From positions 288,497 to 352,496 of the forward strand of contig CP066692.1 of the NCBI GenBank assembly GCA_016432505.1: a stretch of DNA of 64,000 nucleotides, written 5' to 3'. Shown piece by piece: positions 7,458 through 16,293 of the stretch. The position numbers and the translations under genes were made by a program. The notes under the pieces are model-generated. The model made no database searches. It saw nothing but the letters and a program-made list of their open reading frames with translations, and was not told where the DNA came from. Position 1 is the first letter of the stretch. Each line of letters starts with the position of its first letter. The DNA is from Azosocius agrarius (GTDB lineage Bacteria; Pseudomonadota; Gammaproteobacteria; UBA6186; Azoamicaceae).

Positions 7458-10268
7458 CTATAAATATGAACGTTTTTCTCCATAAGATAAATTTACCACA
7501 CAACGAGTACAAATATCGCCATTTTTAACTTCTAATGTACGATGCCAACATCGTTCACATTTTAAATATATAGATTTCTTAATATCCACATAAAATTTAA
7601 AATTATCATAAAAATTATACCAAATATAATTTTCTCCATTATCAATTAATTTTAAAATCACATTAGACGCAATAAATACAAACCTCAATTCATTTTGAAG
7701 TCTAAAAAGTAACAAATACAAATCAATAGTACAATATAAATATATATCTAAATCTAATGCGGATCCAATTAGATAAAATTTTCTATAATTTTCTAAAAAT
7801 TGGTTTACTAAATTTTTAACAGTTAAAATTAATTTCCAAAAATCAAAAGACATTTTTTCATAAATATGAATATCAAATATATCAGAATTATTAAATAAAA
7901 AAACAGATTTTTCTCTAATTCCTGGCATAAATTTCCAAGCTTCTTCAGATGTAAAACATAAAATGGGGGCAATACATTTTAAAATAAAATTCAAAACGTA
8001 AAATATAGCAATTTGCGAAGATTTACGCGCAAAACAATTTTGTTTACAGGTATATTGTCTATCTTTTACAATATCCAAATAAAACCCACCTAACTCATTT
8101 ATACAAAAATTTTGTATTTTATGATATACATTATGAAAATTATAATTATTATAATCTATCATAATATTTTTTTTTAAAACAATACTATAATTAATGATCC
8201 ACTTATCTATTTTTAAAAGATTATTAAAATCTACATAACTTAAATCATCAAAATCATAAATATTTGATAAAAGAAACTTAATAGTATTTCTAATTTTACG
8301 ATAACTTTCTATAACACGCTTTAATATTTCTGATGATATATTTACATCAAATTGGAAATTTACAGAAGAAACCCACAACCTTATAATATCAGCGCCAAAA
8401 TCATTAACAATTTTTTCTGGAGTGATAATATTACCTAAAGATTTAGACATCTTATTTCCAAAAGCATCCAAAACAAACCCATGTGTTAAAACTTCCTTAT
8501 ATGGAGCAACACTTTCATTTGCTACTGAAAGTAACAAAGATGTTTGAAACCACCCACGATGTTGATCAGACCCTTCTAAATACAAATCTGAAGAAAAAAA
8601 TAATTTATCTAAATAATTTTTTTGATAATTATATACTGATCCTGAATCAAACCATACATCTAACGTATCTAATATTTGTTCATAATTATCATCATTTATT
8701 ATATATTTAATATTATTATCTCTCCATACACTTATTCCATATTTAGAAATTAAATAAACTATTTTTTTTAAAATAAATAATGTATAAGGATGAATTTTTA
8801 AATCTTTATTATTTATAAATAAAGAAATAGGAACTCCCCAAACTCTTTGTCTAGATATACACCAATCAGGTCTACTTTCTATCATAGACTTTATTCTATT
8901 AATTCCACAATTAGGATACCACTTAACTATATCAATATTTTTTAATGAATCATTTCTTAAATTATTTTTTTCCATACTAATAAAAAATTGATAAGTTGAT
9001 CTAAAAATTAAAAATTTTTTATGCCTCCAACAGTAAGGATAACTGTGAACTATAACATTACATGACAATAATTTATAATTATAATACAAAAATTTAATTA
9101 CAACATTAGAAAGATCTTCTATCGGTATGTTAAAAAATTCTCCAGGTAAAACACATCTTCCAACTTCATCAACAACACTAAAAATTGGCATACCATATTT
9201 TTTTCCAACTATGTAATCATCATAACCATGCCCAGGGGAAATATGTACACACCCAGTTCCAGTATCTAAATTAACATGATTGCTAAATACAAGAGGAATT
9301 ATTTTGTTAAAAATAGGATGAATTAAAAGAATTTTATTCAAAAAAATATAACCCTTACATTTAGCAATTAATTTATAATATTTAATTCCACAACGATTAA
9401 TAAAAGAAATTAACAATTTTTCAGCTATTATAAACCTATTATTAAAAACTTGAAATAAAACATAAATAATTTCATAATTAATAGCTACAGCTTCATTTGC
9501 AGGTATTGTCCAATCAGTCGTTGTCCATATAATAAAATTACAACTTTCATAGCCCAAATAAACAAAATTATTTCTCAAATAATAACATACTTCAATCAAA
9601 TTAGTGTTATGAACAGAAAATAAAACATCAATAGAATTAGATTTTTTATCAAAATATTCAACTTCAGCTTCAGCTAGGGCTGAAGCACAAAAAATACACC
9701 AATAAACAGGTTTTTTACCTCTATATATATTATTATTTTTTATAATCTTGCTTAAATTATCAAGAATACTACTTTCAAAATCATAATTCATTGTTAAATA
9801 TATTTTTTTCCAATCCGCAAAAATACCTAATCTAATAAAACTATATTTTTGTTTTTCAATTTGAAAATTAGCATAAATTCTACATGCAATAATAAATTCT
9901 TCAGTTTTAACATCAATATATTTCATTCCTATTTTTTTTTCTACATTTAATTCTATAGGTAATCCATGACAATCCCAACCAGGAACATATATTATTTTAT
10001 ACCCTGCTAAAATTTTAAATTTATTAATTATATCTTTTAAAATTTTATTTAAAGCATGACCTAAATGTATAGATCCATTTGCATACGGAGGACCATCACT
10101 TATAACAAAAAGTTTATTAACATCATCAAATTTATTAAATTTAACAATATTATATAAGTTTATTTCATTCCAATGCTCAATAATATTAGGTTCATTTATA
10201 GGTAAATTTGCTTTCATTTTAAATTTTGTTTTCGGTAAATTTAAAGTATCAATATACTTAACATTCAT
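7458..10268 (-). CDS. ileS: Isoleucyl-tRNA synthetase
   Basis: This class I synthetase charges tRNA-Ile. The 936-residue product has the HIGH signature as HLGH at 68-71 (after PPYANGSI), GWDCHGLPIE, an editing-domain GTGCVHISPGHGYDDY, the KMSKS loop in FGNKMSKSLGN and a C-terminal zinc site with cysteines at about 904, 907, 920 and 923 (CERC, CTRC). Length is the normal bacterial one and nothing essential appears lost. A GGA-type Shine-Dalgarno lies 7 bases before the ATG. The usual gammaproteobacterial lspA neighbour is absent, but rpsT still lies divergently beside it, as in rpsT-(ribF)-ileS arrangements. Confidence 0.97.
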   Translation of the reverse strand: MNVKYIDTLNLPKTKFKMKANLPINEPNIIEHWNEINLYNIVKFNKFDDVNKLFVISDGPPYANGSIHLGHALNKILKDIINKFKILAGYKIIYVPGWDCHGLPIELNVEKKIGMKYIDVKTEEFIIACRIYANFQIEKQKYSFIRLGIFADWKKIYLTMNYDFESSILDNLSKIIKNNNIYRGKKPVYWCIFCASALAEAEVEYFDKKSNSIDVLFSVHNTNLIEVCYYLRNNFVYLGYESCNFIIWTTTDWTIPANEAVAINYEIIYVLFQVFNNRFIIAEKLLISFINRCGIKYYKLIAKCKGYIFLNKILLIHPIFNKIIPLVFSNHVNLDTGTGCVHISPGHGYDDYIVGKKYGMPIFSVVDEVGRCVLPGEFFNIPIEDLSNVVIKFLYYNYKLLSCNVIVHSYPYCWRHKKFLIFRSTYQFFISMEKNNLRNDSLKNIDIVKWYPNCGINRIKSMIESRPDWCISRQRVWGVPISLFINNKDLKIHPYTLFILKKIVYLISKYGISVWRDNNIKYIINDDNYEQILDTLDVWFDSGSVYNYQKNYLDKLFFSSDLYLEGSDQHRGWFQTSLLLSVANESVAPYKEVLTHGFVLDAFGNKMSKSLGNIITPEKIVNDFGADIIRLWVSSVNFQFDVNISSEILKRVIESYRKIRNTIKFLLSNIYDFDDLSYVDFNNLLKIDKWIINYSIVLKKNIMIDYNNYNFHNVYHKIQNFCINELGGFYLDIVKDRQYTCKQNCFARKSSQIAIFYVLNFILKCIAPILCFTSEEAWKFMPGIREKSVFLFNNSDIFDIHIYEKMSFDFWKLILTVKNLVNQFLENYRKFYLIGSALDLDIYLYCTIDLYLLLFRLQNELRFVFIASNVILKLIDNGENYIWYNFYDNFKFYVDIKKSIYLKCERCWHRTLEVKNGDICTRCVVNLSYGEKRSYL

Positions 10269-10417
10269 GACTAAATCCTATAAAAATTTTTCAACAATTA
10301 AATATTATAAAATAAACAACAATATTAAAAATTATAATAATATAAAACATATATCTTGACTTAATTCTTAATTTAATACAATATTAAGAAAAATATTATA
10401 CTATAAGGATTAATATC

Positions 10418-10687
10418 TTGATAAAATCAAAAAAAATGAAAAAAATAAAACAATCAAATAAAAAAAGGGAACACAATTGTAATTTAAAATCAGAAATGAA
10501 AACCTATATAAAAAAAGTTCTTAAAGCAATAAAAGATAAGGATCAAACACTTGCAAATAAAGAATTTTCAATTACTTCTTCAAAATTAGATAAATTATCA
10601 AGAAAAAAAATTATTCATAAAAACACTGCAGCTAGACAAAAAAGTAGAATAAATAAAAAAATAAAACTAATGAACATAAGTATGTAA
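10418..10687 (+). CDS. rpsT: 30S ribosomal protein S20
   Basis: S20 is a helical 16S-binding protein of the 30S subunit. The 89 residues match the family (IKSKKMKKIKQSNKKREHN, MKTYIKKVLKAI, KNTAARQKSRI). The reading frame aligns best from the TTG at 10418, giving MIKSKK (family MANIKSAKK). AAGGAT lies about ten bases upstream, so a TTG start is preferred to the ATG at 10436. S20 is known for non-ATG starts that hold its synthesis down. It is divergent from ileS. Confidence 0.93.
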   Translation: MIKSKKMKKIKQSNKKREHNCNLKSEMKTYIKKVLKAIKDKDQTLANKEFSITSSKLDKLSRKKIIHKNTAARQKSRINKKIKLMNISM

Positions 10688-10705
10688 AATAAATTATATA
10701 TAACG

Positions 10706-10723
10706 TCCCATTTTATAGTGGGA
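10706..10723. terminator. Short hairpin between convergent rpsT and obgE
   Basis: The sequence TCCCA-TTTTATAG-TGGGA forms a 5-bp stem in the 128-base gap between the rpsT stop and the obgE stop. It lacks a clean T-run on either side, so it is a weak candidate terminator serving the convergent pair. Confidence 0.35.
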
Positions 10724-10815
10724 ATATATATAAGCCTTTATTACATTTTTATTTTAATAATATTAAAATATTTTATAAAAATAAATATATAAAATTGTTT
10801 ATAAATTGTTTTTAT

Positions 10816-11811
10816 TTAACTATTAAATAAATAATAAGATAAATCCTTACATAGCCTTTTCAACCCATATCCCCGTAACGATGAAATTATAAATATAGGA
10901 ATCTGATTATAACATTTTATATATTTATAAATATAAAATAACTTATATTTTGAAACTAAATCTGATTTATTTAATACAAGCCAAATATCTTTATATAAAA
11001 AATTTTTATCATATTTTAATATTTCATTATTAATAATATACACGTCTTTTATTAATAATTTTTCACATTTCAACGAAATATCTAAAAGATGTAATAATAA
11101 TTTAGATCTTACAAAATGTTTCAAAAATTCATACCCTAAACCAACCCCTAAAGAAGCATTATTAATAATTCCTGGAGTGTCAGCAATAATAAATTTATTA
11201 TGATGAAAACACACAACTCCTAATTTTGGATAAATAGTTGTAAAGGGATAACAAGAAATTTTAGATTTAGATAATGAAATTTTAACAATAAAAGTAGATT
11301 TTCCACAGTTTGGTAACCCAATCAATACAACATCAGATAAAATTTTTAATTCCAATTTTAATATCCTAAATTCTCCTAACCCTCCTTTTACATAATCATA
11401 AAAATCATTTTTAAACTTTTTTAATTTATAATTACCCAAACCTTTCATACCACCATTTGCTACCAAAATACATTTAGTATCAAAAATTTCACCTATAAAT
11501 TCTTTAGTATTGTAATCAAAAATTTGCGTTCCACAAGGAACTTTTACAACAACATTTTTTGAAGAAACCCCACAAGCATTATTACCTTCACCTCGTGTTC
11601 CATCTTTTGATTCATAATATCTTTTAAAAGAAAAATCAATTAAATTATTAATATTTATATCGGATTTTAAATATATATTCCCTCCAGCCCCGCCATCTCC
11701 TCCATTAGGAATTTTAATTCCCAATCCATTCTTTTCCTTTCTAAAACATATAGCTCCATCACCACCACTTCCTCCTTTTACAAATACAACAGCATTATCT
11801 ACAAATTTCAT
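10816..11811 (-). CDS. obgE: Obg GTPase (ObgE/CgtA), short form
   Basis: Obg is a 50S-associated GTPase acting in late large-subunit assembly. The Gly-rich Obg fold opens the protein (VFVKGGSGGDGAICFRKEK, GGDGGAGGNIYL, GGMKGLGNYKLKKF). It is followed by the G domain: G1 GLPNCGKST, G3 DTPGIINNASLGVGLG and G4 NKSD. At 331 residues it ends right after the G domain, lacking the acidic or OCT tail of longer Obg proteins. It forms the conserved rplU-rpmA-obgE operon on this strand, 12 bases from rpmA. Confidence 0.96.
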   Translation of the reverse strand: MKFVDNAVVFVKGGSGGDGAICFRKEKNGLGIKIPNGGDGGAGGNIYLKSDININNLIDFSFKRYYESKDGTRGEGNNACGVSSKNVVVKVPCGTQIFDYNTKEFIGEIFDTKCILVANGGMKGLGNYKLKKFKNDFYDYVKGGLGEFRILKLELKILSDVVLIGLPNCGKSTFIVKISLSKSKISCYPFTTIYPKLGVVCFHHNKFIIADTPGIINNASLGVGLGYEFLKHFVRSKLLLHLLDISLKCEKLLIKDVYIINNEILKYDKNFLYKDIWLVLNKSDLVSKYKLFYIYKYIKCYNQIPIFIISSLRGYGLKRLCKDLSYYLFNS

Positions 11812-11823
11812 ATAAACATTATA

Positions 11824-12072
11824 CTAAATTACATTAACGACTTTACGATTATTAGAAATTTTTTTGAAATTTACATTGCCATTAATTTTAGCAAATAAAG
11901 TATCATCTTTACCTATACCAACATTTATACCAGGATGAAATTTTGTACCTCTTTGTCTAACTAAAATATTTCCAGCAATCACAAACTCATTACCAAATTT
12001 TTTAACTCCTAATCTTTTAGATTTAGAATCTCTACCATTTCTTGTACTCCCACCAGCTTTTTTAGTTGCCAT
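11824..12072 (-). CDS. rpmA: 50S ribosomal protein L27
   Basis: L27 reaches the peptidyl-transferase centre with its N-terminus. The 82-residue product starts MATKKAGGSTRNGRDS, continues SKRLGVKKFGNEFVIAGNI and LVRQRGTKFHPG, and has the family's typical length. The N-terminal tail is the gammaproteobacterial form that needs only Met removal. Middle gene of rplU-rpmA-obgE. Confidence 0.97.
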   Translation of the reverse strand: MATKKAGGSTRNGRDSKSKRLGVKKFGNEFVIAGNILVRQRGTKFHPGINVGIGKDDTLFAKINGNVNFKKISNNRKVVNVI

Positions 12073-12100
12073 ATAAATATTCCTTATAACTCTATAAATT

Positions 12101-12140
12101 ACTATTAATTACTATTAATCACTATTAATTACTATTAATA
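12101..12140. repeat. Four tandem copies of a 10-bp unit, ACTATTAATT
   Basis: Four consecutive 10-bp units of the type ACTATTAAT(T/C/A) occupy the rpmA-rplU junction; two differ at the last base. The last copy encodes the final residues of L21 and its stop, and the other three lie in the spacer. On the minus strand the unit places stop codons repeatedly, so copy-number change would not open the frame. Confidence 0.9.
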
Positions 12141-12439
12141 GATAAAACTTTAACTTGTGTATACCATGATCTAAAACCTATTTTTTTCATATAATGCTTT
12201 CTACGTCTAAATTTTATTATATTTATTTTTTTTTCTTTATCATGATTTAAAATATATAATTTTATTTTACAATCAACTATATAAGGTTTTCCAAATAAAA
12301 ATTTATTATCTTTAAATAAAACTAAAACATTAGTAAATTCAATTTCTGATCCTACATCAACTCCAAGCTTATCAATTTTAAAAATTTGATTTTCAAAAAC
12401 TTTATATTGCCTACCACCAATAGAAACAACTGCATACAT
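12125..12439 (-). CDS. rplU: 50S ribosomal protein L21
   Basis: L21 is a 23S rRNA-binding protein of the 50S subunit. The 104-residue product (E. coli 103) shows MYAVVSIGGRQYKVFENQ, FGKPYIVDCKI and the C-terminal KFRRRKHYMKKIGFRSWYTQ, all family hallmarks. First gene of the rplU-rpmA-obgE operon, divergent from ispB, as in most gammaproteobacteria. The C-terminus ends inside a 10-bp tandem repeat. Confidence 0.97.
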   Translation of the reverse strand: MYAVVSIGGRQYKVFENQIFKIDKLGVDVGSEIEFTNVLVLFKDNKFLFGKPYIVDCKIKLYILNHDKEKKINIIKFRRRKHYMKKIGFRSWYTQVKVLSINSN

Positions 12440-12601
12440 AATATAACACTCTAAATTTTATGAATATAATTTTATTATTCTACAAAAAAAATTTATAAGT
12501 AGCAAGAATAATATTAGAATATATATTTTAATACTTAAATTTTAATACTATTATATGTTAAATTATATATCACTGTAAATGATAAAAATAAAAATAAAAT
12601 T

Positions 12602-13570
12602 ATGATAATTAATAAAATTAAAGAACTAATATCAGATGATATTAAAAAAGTTGATATTATTATAAATAACAGCCTAAATTCCAACATAAAATATATAAAT
12701 GATATAAATAAACATATTATTTACAATAAAGGTAAACGCTTGCGTCCCATAATTCTATTATTAATAGCAAAAGCATGCAAATATACAGGATCAAATCATA
12801 TATCAAGTGCTGCAATCATAGAACTAATTCATACAGCAACTTTATTACATGATGATGTTATAGACGAATCATTAATACGAAGAGGCCAAATAACAGTAAA
12901 TAATAAATGGAATAATAAATCAGCTATATTAATTGGAGATTTTTTATATTCCAGAGCTTTTCAAATGATGGTAAAAATAAAAAATATAAACATATTAAAA
13001 ATACTATCAAATTCTACAAACACTCTATCCGAAGGAGAAATACTTCAACTATTACAACAAAAAAATTTTACAATAAATGAAAATAATTATTTAAAAATCA
13101 TACATTATAAAACAGCAACTTTATTTCAAGCAGCAGCAAACATAGGATCATTATTAAATGATAATTCAAAGCATTTATCTAAAAATATATCTAAATATGG
13201 ATTTCATTTAGGCATAATATACCAATTAATAGACGATATATTAGATTATTTATCACAAAAAAACATGTATGGAAAACATGATGGTAATGATTTAAAAGAT
13301 GGTAAAATAACATTACCATTAATATACATACTTAAAAATGGAAAAAAAGAAGAAAAAAATTTAATAATAAAAAACATAAACATTAAGGATGAAAAAACAT
13401 TACAAGAAATAAAAAAAATAATTATAAACTCCAATGCATTAGATTATACAATGTCAATGGCAAAAAAACATGCAAATGAAGCAAAAAAAGCAATATCTTC
13501 ACTGACCAAATCTAAATATCTAGATTCATTAATCTATATAATAGACTTCATAATAAACAGAAAAAATTAA
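12602..13570 (+). CDS. ispB: Long-chain polyprenyl diphosphate synthase (octaprenyl type)
   Basis: This enzyme builds the isoprenoid tail of ubiquinone or menaquinone from IPP and a short allylic diphosphate. The 322-residue product has the first Asp-rich motif LLHDDVIDESLIRRG near 80-95, preceded by GKRLRP. The second is LIDDILDYL near 210, and GKITLPLIYIL also fits. Divergent placement from rplU is the standard ispB site. Retention argues for quinone-based respiration, with the precursor made by the symbiont or imported. Both catalytic motifs are intact despite strong Lys/Ile/Asn bias. Confidence 0.95.
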   Translation: MIINKIKELISDDIKKVDIIINNSLNSNIKYINDINKHIIYNKGKRLRPIILLLIAKACKYTGSNHISSAAIIELIHTATLLHDDVIDESLIRRGQITVNNKWNNKSAILIGDFLYSRAFQMMVKIKNINILKILSNSTNTLSEGEILQLLQQKNFTINENNYLKIIHYKTATLFQAAANIGSLLNDNSKHLSKNISKYGFHLGIIYQLIDDILDYLSQKNMYGKHDGNDLKDGKITLPLIYILKNGKKEEKNLIIKNINIKDEKTLQEIKKIIINSNALDYTMSMAKKHANEAKKAISSLTKSKYLDSLIYIIDFIINRKN

Positions 13571-13580
13571 CTTTATATAC

Positions 13581-13988
13581 CTATACTTTTAATGAATTAG
13601 TAACATCTTCAACATTTATTGCACTATTAATAAATTTTTCATTAACTTTAACAAAATCAGAAACAATTAAATTTTCATTAAAAAGTTGTTTATCATTATC
13701 TCTACAATTAGAATCATGATAAATATCACTATGCTCAATAGCAACACTCGTCTTAGATAATTTATCATTATCTATTTTAGACATATCTCTAAACACATAA
13801 TTGCCTTTATCATCAAATTTATATCCACAAGATATCTCTCTTAACGCAACAATAATTGGACTATTATTTCCCCAATCAACTAACGCATGAGATCCATAAA
13901 CAGATAATTTTCTTGCTCTTTTCGCTGCTACCTGAATCAATTTAAACCGATTTCCTATCTGCTTTAAAGCATCTTCAATAGTTATCAT
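13581..13988 (-). CDS. rpoZ: RNA polymerase omega subunit with long C-terminal extension
   Basis: Omega wraps the C-terminus of beta-prime and helps RNA polymerase assembly. The N-terminal ~58 residues are clearly RpoZ: MITIEDALKQIGNRFKLIQV, AAKRARKLSVYG and SPIIVALREISCG. The family is near 80-90 residues; this one has 135, with a polar, Asp/Asn/Ser-rich tail of unknown role. It lies 11 bases from the convergent ispB stop and upstream on this strand of nothing in the window. rpmB-rpmG-rpoZ are co-directional. Confidence 0.9.
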   Translation of the reverse strand: MITIEDALKQIGNRFKLIQVAAKRARKLSVYGSHALVDWGNNSPIIVALREISCGYKFDDKGNYVFRDMSKIDNDKLSKTSVAIEHSDIYHDSNCRDNDKQLFNENLIVSDFVKVNEKFINSAINVEDVTNSLKV

Positions 13989-14041
13989 TTTAATTTTCCT
14001 TACAATTTTGAAATTTATTAAATATTCCTTAACTTAATTTC

Positions 14042-14224
14042 TTATTTTAATTTTTTTTCAACAAACCATTCATGTTTTAATGTTAATGGATCATATCTCT
14101 TTAATTTTAATTTTCCAGTATCATTAAACCCTCCTTCCATTTTAGGATTTTTTTTAGTAGTATAAAAATATTTAGAAGATTCAGATTCCATTTTTACTAA
14201 AATAGTTTTCTTTTTTTTTGCCAT
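14042..14224 (-). CDS. rpmG: 50S ribosomal protein L33
   Basis: L33 is a small E-site-proximal protein of the 50S subunit. The 60 residues include ILVKMESESSKYFYTTKKN and LKLKRYDPLTLKHEWFVEKK, the family core. There are no zinc-ribbon cysteines, as in most Gammaproteobacteria. An insertion of about six residues (EGGFNDT) sits after KKNPKM. It pairs with rpmB immediately upstream, the conserved rpmB-rpmG operon. Confidence 0.93.
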   Translation of the reverse strand: MAKKKKTILVKMESESSKYFYTTKKNPKMEGGFNDTGKLKLKRYDPLTLKHEWFVEKKLK

Positions 14225-14241
14225 AACGATTTACCTTATTT

Positions 14242-14472
14242 TTATATTTTACAAATATTAAATTTTAAAATAGCTTCCTCAATACCATATTTTTCTATAA
14301 TTTTCAAACCTTTTTTAGAAAGACATACGTTTACAAATTTACTTTTACTATTCAACCAAAACTTATGATAATGTAAATTAGGTAAAAATCTTCTCCTAGT
14401 TTTTCTATTCGAATGTGATACATTATTACCAAACATCGTTTTTTTTAAAGTTAAAAAACACATTTTAGACAT
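14242..14472 (-). CDS. rpmB: 50S ribosomal protein L28
   Basis: L28 is a 50S subunit protein. The frame is open for 23 residues further upstream, but that stretch is hydrophobic and unlike the family. The ATG at 14470-14472 gives MSKMCFLTLKKTMFGNNVSH and then RRFLPNLHYHKFWL, aligning with E. coli MSRVCQVTGKRPVTGNN. A GGGA Shine-Dalgarno lies just upstream, so I use that start (76 residues). First gene of rpmB-rpmG. Confidence 0.95.
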   Translation of the reverse strand: MSKMCFLTLKKTMFGNNVSHSNRKTRRRFLPNLHYHKFWLNSKSKFVNVCLSKKGLKIIEKYGIEEAILKFNICKI

Positions 14473-14620
14473 AAAATCCCTACAAAAAAAAATTACAAAT
14501 GCACAATTGGCAAATAATAACATAAAACACATAATAATCAAATAAAATAAAAAATTTATTTAAGTATTTTATATTTAATTGTATAAATTTTATTATATGA
14601 TATTAAACTAATAAAATAAT

Positions 14621-14694
14621 GCGTTCGTAGCTTAAAAGGATAAAGCATTAGTTTCCGAAACTAAAAATCAGAGGTTCAAATCCTCTCGAACGCA
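14621..14694 (+). tRNA. tRNA-Arg (anticodon CCG)
   Basis: Complete 74-nt cloverleaf: acceptor GCGTTCG with CGAACGC and discriminator A; D-arm GCTT-AAAAGGATA-AAGC; anticodon stem TTAGT/ACTAA with loop TTCCGAA, giving CCG; T-arm AGAGG-TTCAAAT-CCTCT. No encoded CCA. It reads CGG, a rare codon in so AT-rich a genome, though CGG does occur (for example in rpoD and groEL). Confidence 0.93.
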
Positions 14695-14716
14695 AATAAA
14701 AAGAAATTTCACATAA

Positions 14717-15502
14717 ATGAAAAACATAATAAAAATTATATCAACAAATAAAATAATAATATTACCAACAGATACAATATATGGAATAAGCGGCAACAGG
14801 CAAAATTATAACATAATATATAAAATATTATCAATAAAAAAAAGATTTTATAATTCATATTTTTCAATAATTATAAATTCAATAAATAAATTATTTTTAA
14901 TAATAAAAAATTTATCACAAAAAAATAAAAATTTAATAACAAAATTTTTTCCTGGAGAATATACTATCATTTTAAAAAAATATAATATTTATAAAAAAAA
15001 AAATAATAAAACAATTGCTATTAGAATACCAAAAATATTAAAAATAAAAATTTTACTAAAAAATTTTTCAGGATTAATAAGTACATCAATAAACGAAAAT
15101 AATATTTTACAAATGATCAATGTAAAAATAATTAAAAATTTTTTTAATACAAAAATAAATTATATATTAAAAAAAAATTCTTTTATAAAAGGCTTAGAAT
15201 CAAAAATAATATCATCAATAAATAATAAAATTATTAATCGAAATAAAATTAAAAATTTAAAAAAAAAAAATAAAAAACTAAAACACATATTAATTAAAAA
15301 ATTTTTCTTAATTTATAACATAATATTTTATATAAACATAATAAAAGATTCATATAATATACTATATAACAAAAAAAATTTAACCCAAATTAAATTAGCA
15401 AAACAAAATAAAAAACATAAATTAAAAAAATACAAAAATATCATAACAACACTAAATATAATGTCAAAAAATTATGGAAATATTATTATAAAATCTTTTT
15501 AA
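14717..15502 (+). CDS. tsaC: Threonylcarbamoyl-AMP synthase, TsaC/Sua5 (YrdC) family
   Basis: It makes threonylcarbamoyl-AMP from threonine, bicarbonate and ATP for the t6A37 modification of ANN-decoding tRNAs; TsaD at 43-44 kb completes the transfer. Visible signatures are IILPTDTIYGISG near 16-28, the SIKKR positive patch, ITKFFPGEYTIILKK, IAIRIP, and LISTSIN (family STSAN). The YrdC domain ends near residue 175. About 85 further Lys-rich residues follow, longer than TsaC (about 190) and shorter than Sua5 (about 350), with no recognisable Sua5 domain. Begins 22 bases after tRNA-Arg. Confidence 0.88.
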   Translation: MKNIIKIISTNKIIILPTDTIYGISGNRQNYNIIYKILSIKKRFYNSYFSIIINSINKLFLIIKNLSQKNKNLITKFFPGEYTIILKKYNIYKKKNNKTIAIRIPKILKIKILLKNFSGLISTSINENNILQMINVKIIKNFFNTKINYILKKNSFIKGLESKIISSINNKIINRNKIKNLKKKNKKLKHILIKKFFLIYNIIFYINIIKDSYNILYNKKNLTQIKLAKQNKKHKLKKYKNIITTLNIMSKNYGNIIIKSF

Positions 15503-15546
15503 CAAAAAATTAAAAATTTAATAATTATTTCAAAAATAATTATGTA

Positions 15547-15593
15547 GGCTAATGAAAATAATAATAAAATTATTTTATTATTAACATAAAGCC
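15547..15593. terminator. Long AT-rich inverted repeat between convergent tsaC and cytochrome gene
   Basis: GGCT at 15547 and AGCC at 15590-15593 bracket a nearly continuous inverted repeat (TAATAATAAAA / TTTTATTATTA). It sits between two stop codons of convergent genes, where a bidirectional terminator is expected. Strength is uncertain because the stem is mostly A-T. Confidence 0.5.
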
Positions 15594-15616
15594 AACATAA
15601 ATTAACAGTTATAAAA

Positions 15617-16228
15617 TTATAATGTAGATATATACTCACTTACAGCAAGAATTTCATCATCAGTCATTTTCAAAGATATATCTCTCATAACACTAACAGC
15701 ATCAGTTTTTCTTATTCCAGATTTATATTTTTGCAATTGAATAGAAATATAATAAGCATGTTGATGTCTTAATTTTGGTATATTTGCAAATTCATTTCCT
15801 TCTCCTAAAACTCCATGACAAGAAGAACATGAAATAATATTTTTTTGTAAATCTCCAGAAAGGTAAATTTTTTTACCTAATTTATTAACTTCTTTTAAAT
15901 TCACACCATTATCAGATATCTTTTGTAAAGAAAAATAAGAAGAAATATCTAAAAAATCTTGAAAAGATAAATCTTTCACAATTCCATACATAATAGGATC
16001 AAATCTTGAACCATCTTCTCCATGCTTAAATGCTTCTAATTGAGCAATTAAATATTTTGAAAATTGTCCAGCTAATTTAGGCCACATGGCTACTACGCTA
16101 TTTCCATCATTCCCATGACAAGTAGAACAAATTCCGCTTTTAATTTTACCAAGTTCAATATTTTCAGATATAGCATAAGAATTTGTAGAAATCAAAAAAC
16201 ATATAAATAATAAAAAAAACTTAAACAT
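15617..16228 (-). CDS. Periplasmic diheme cytochrome c4
   Basis: This is an exported electron carrier between the bc1 complex and a terminal oxidase or reductase. The 203-residue product has a signal peptide (MFKFFLLFICFLISTNSYA) and two tandem class I cytochrome c domains. Haem sites are C34-x2-C37-H38 (CSTCHGNDG) and C134-x2-C137-H138 (CSSCHGVLG). Likely axial methionines are M80 (DPIMYGI) and M181 (SVMRDIS). Twin-domain layout and length match cytochrome c4. Haem attachment requires a cytochrome c maturation system elsewhere in the genome. Well conserved, on the leading strand, 65 bases downstream of the porin gene. Confidence 0.93.
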   Translation of the reverse strand: MFKFFLLFICFLISTNSYAISENIELGKIKSGICSTCHGNDGNSVVAMWPKLAGQFSKYLIAQLEAFKHGEDGSRFDPIMYGIVKDLSFQDFLDISSYFSLQKISDNGVNLKEVNKLGKKIYLSGDLQKNIISCSSCHGVLGEGNEFANIPKLRHQHAYYISIQLQKYKSGIRKTDAVSVMRDISLKMTDDEILAVSEYISTL

Positions 16229-16293
16229 ATTTTTAAAACCTTAATAATATTTTAAACATCAAAAAAATAACTATTTATAATATAAAATAAATT

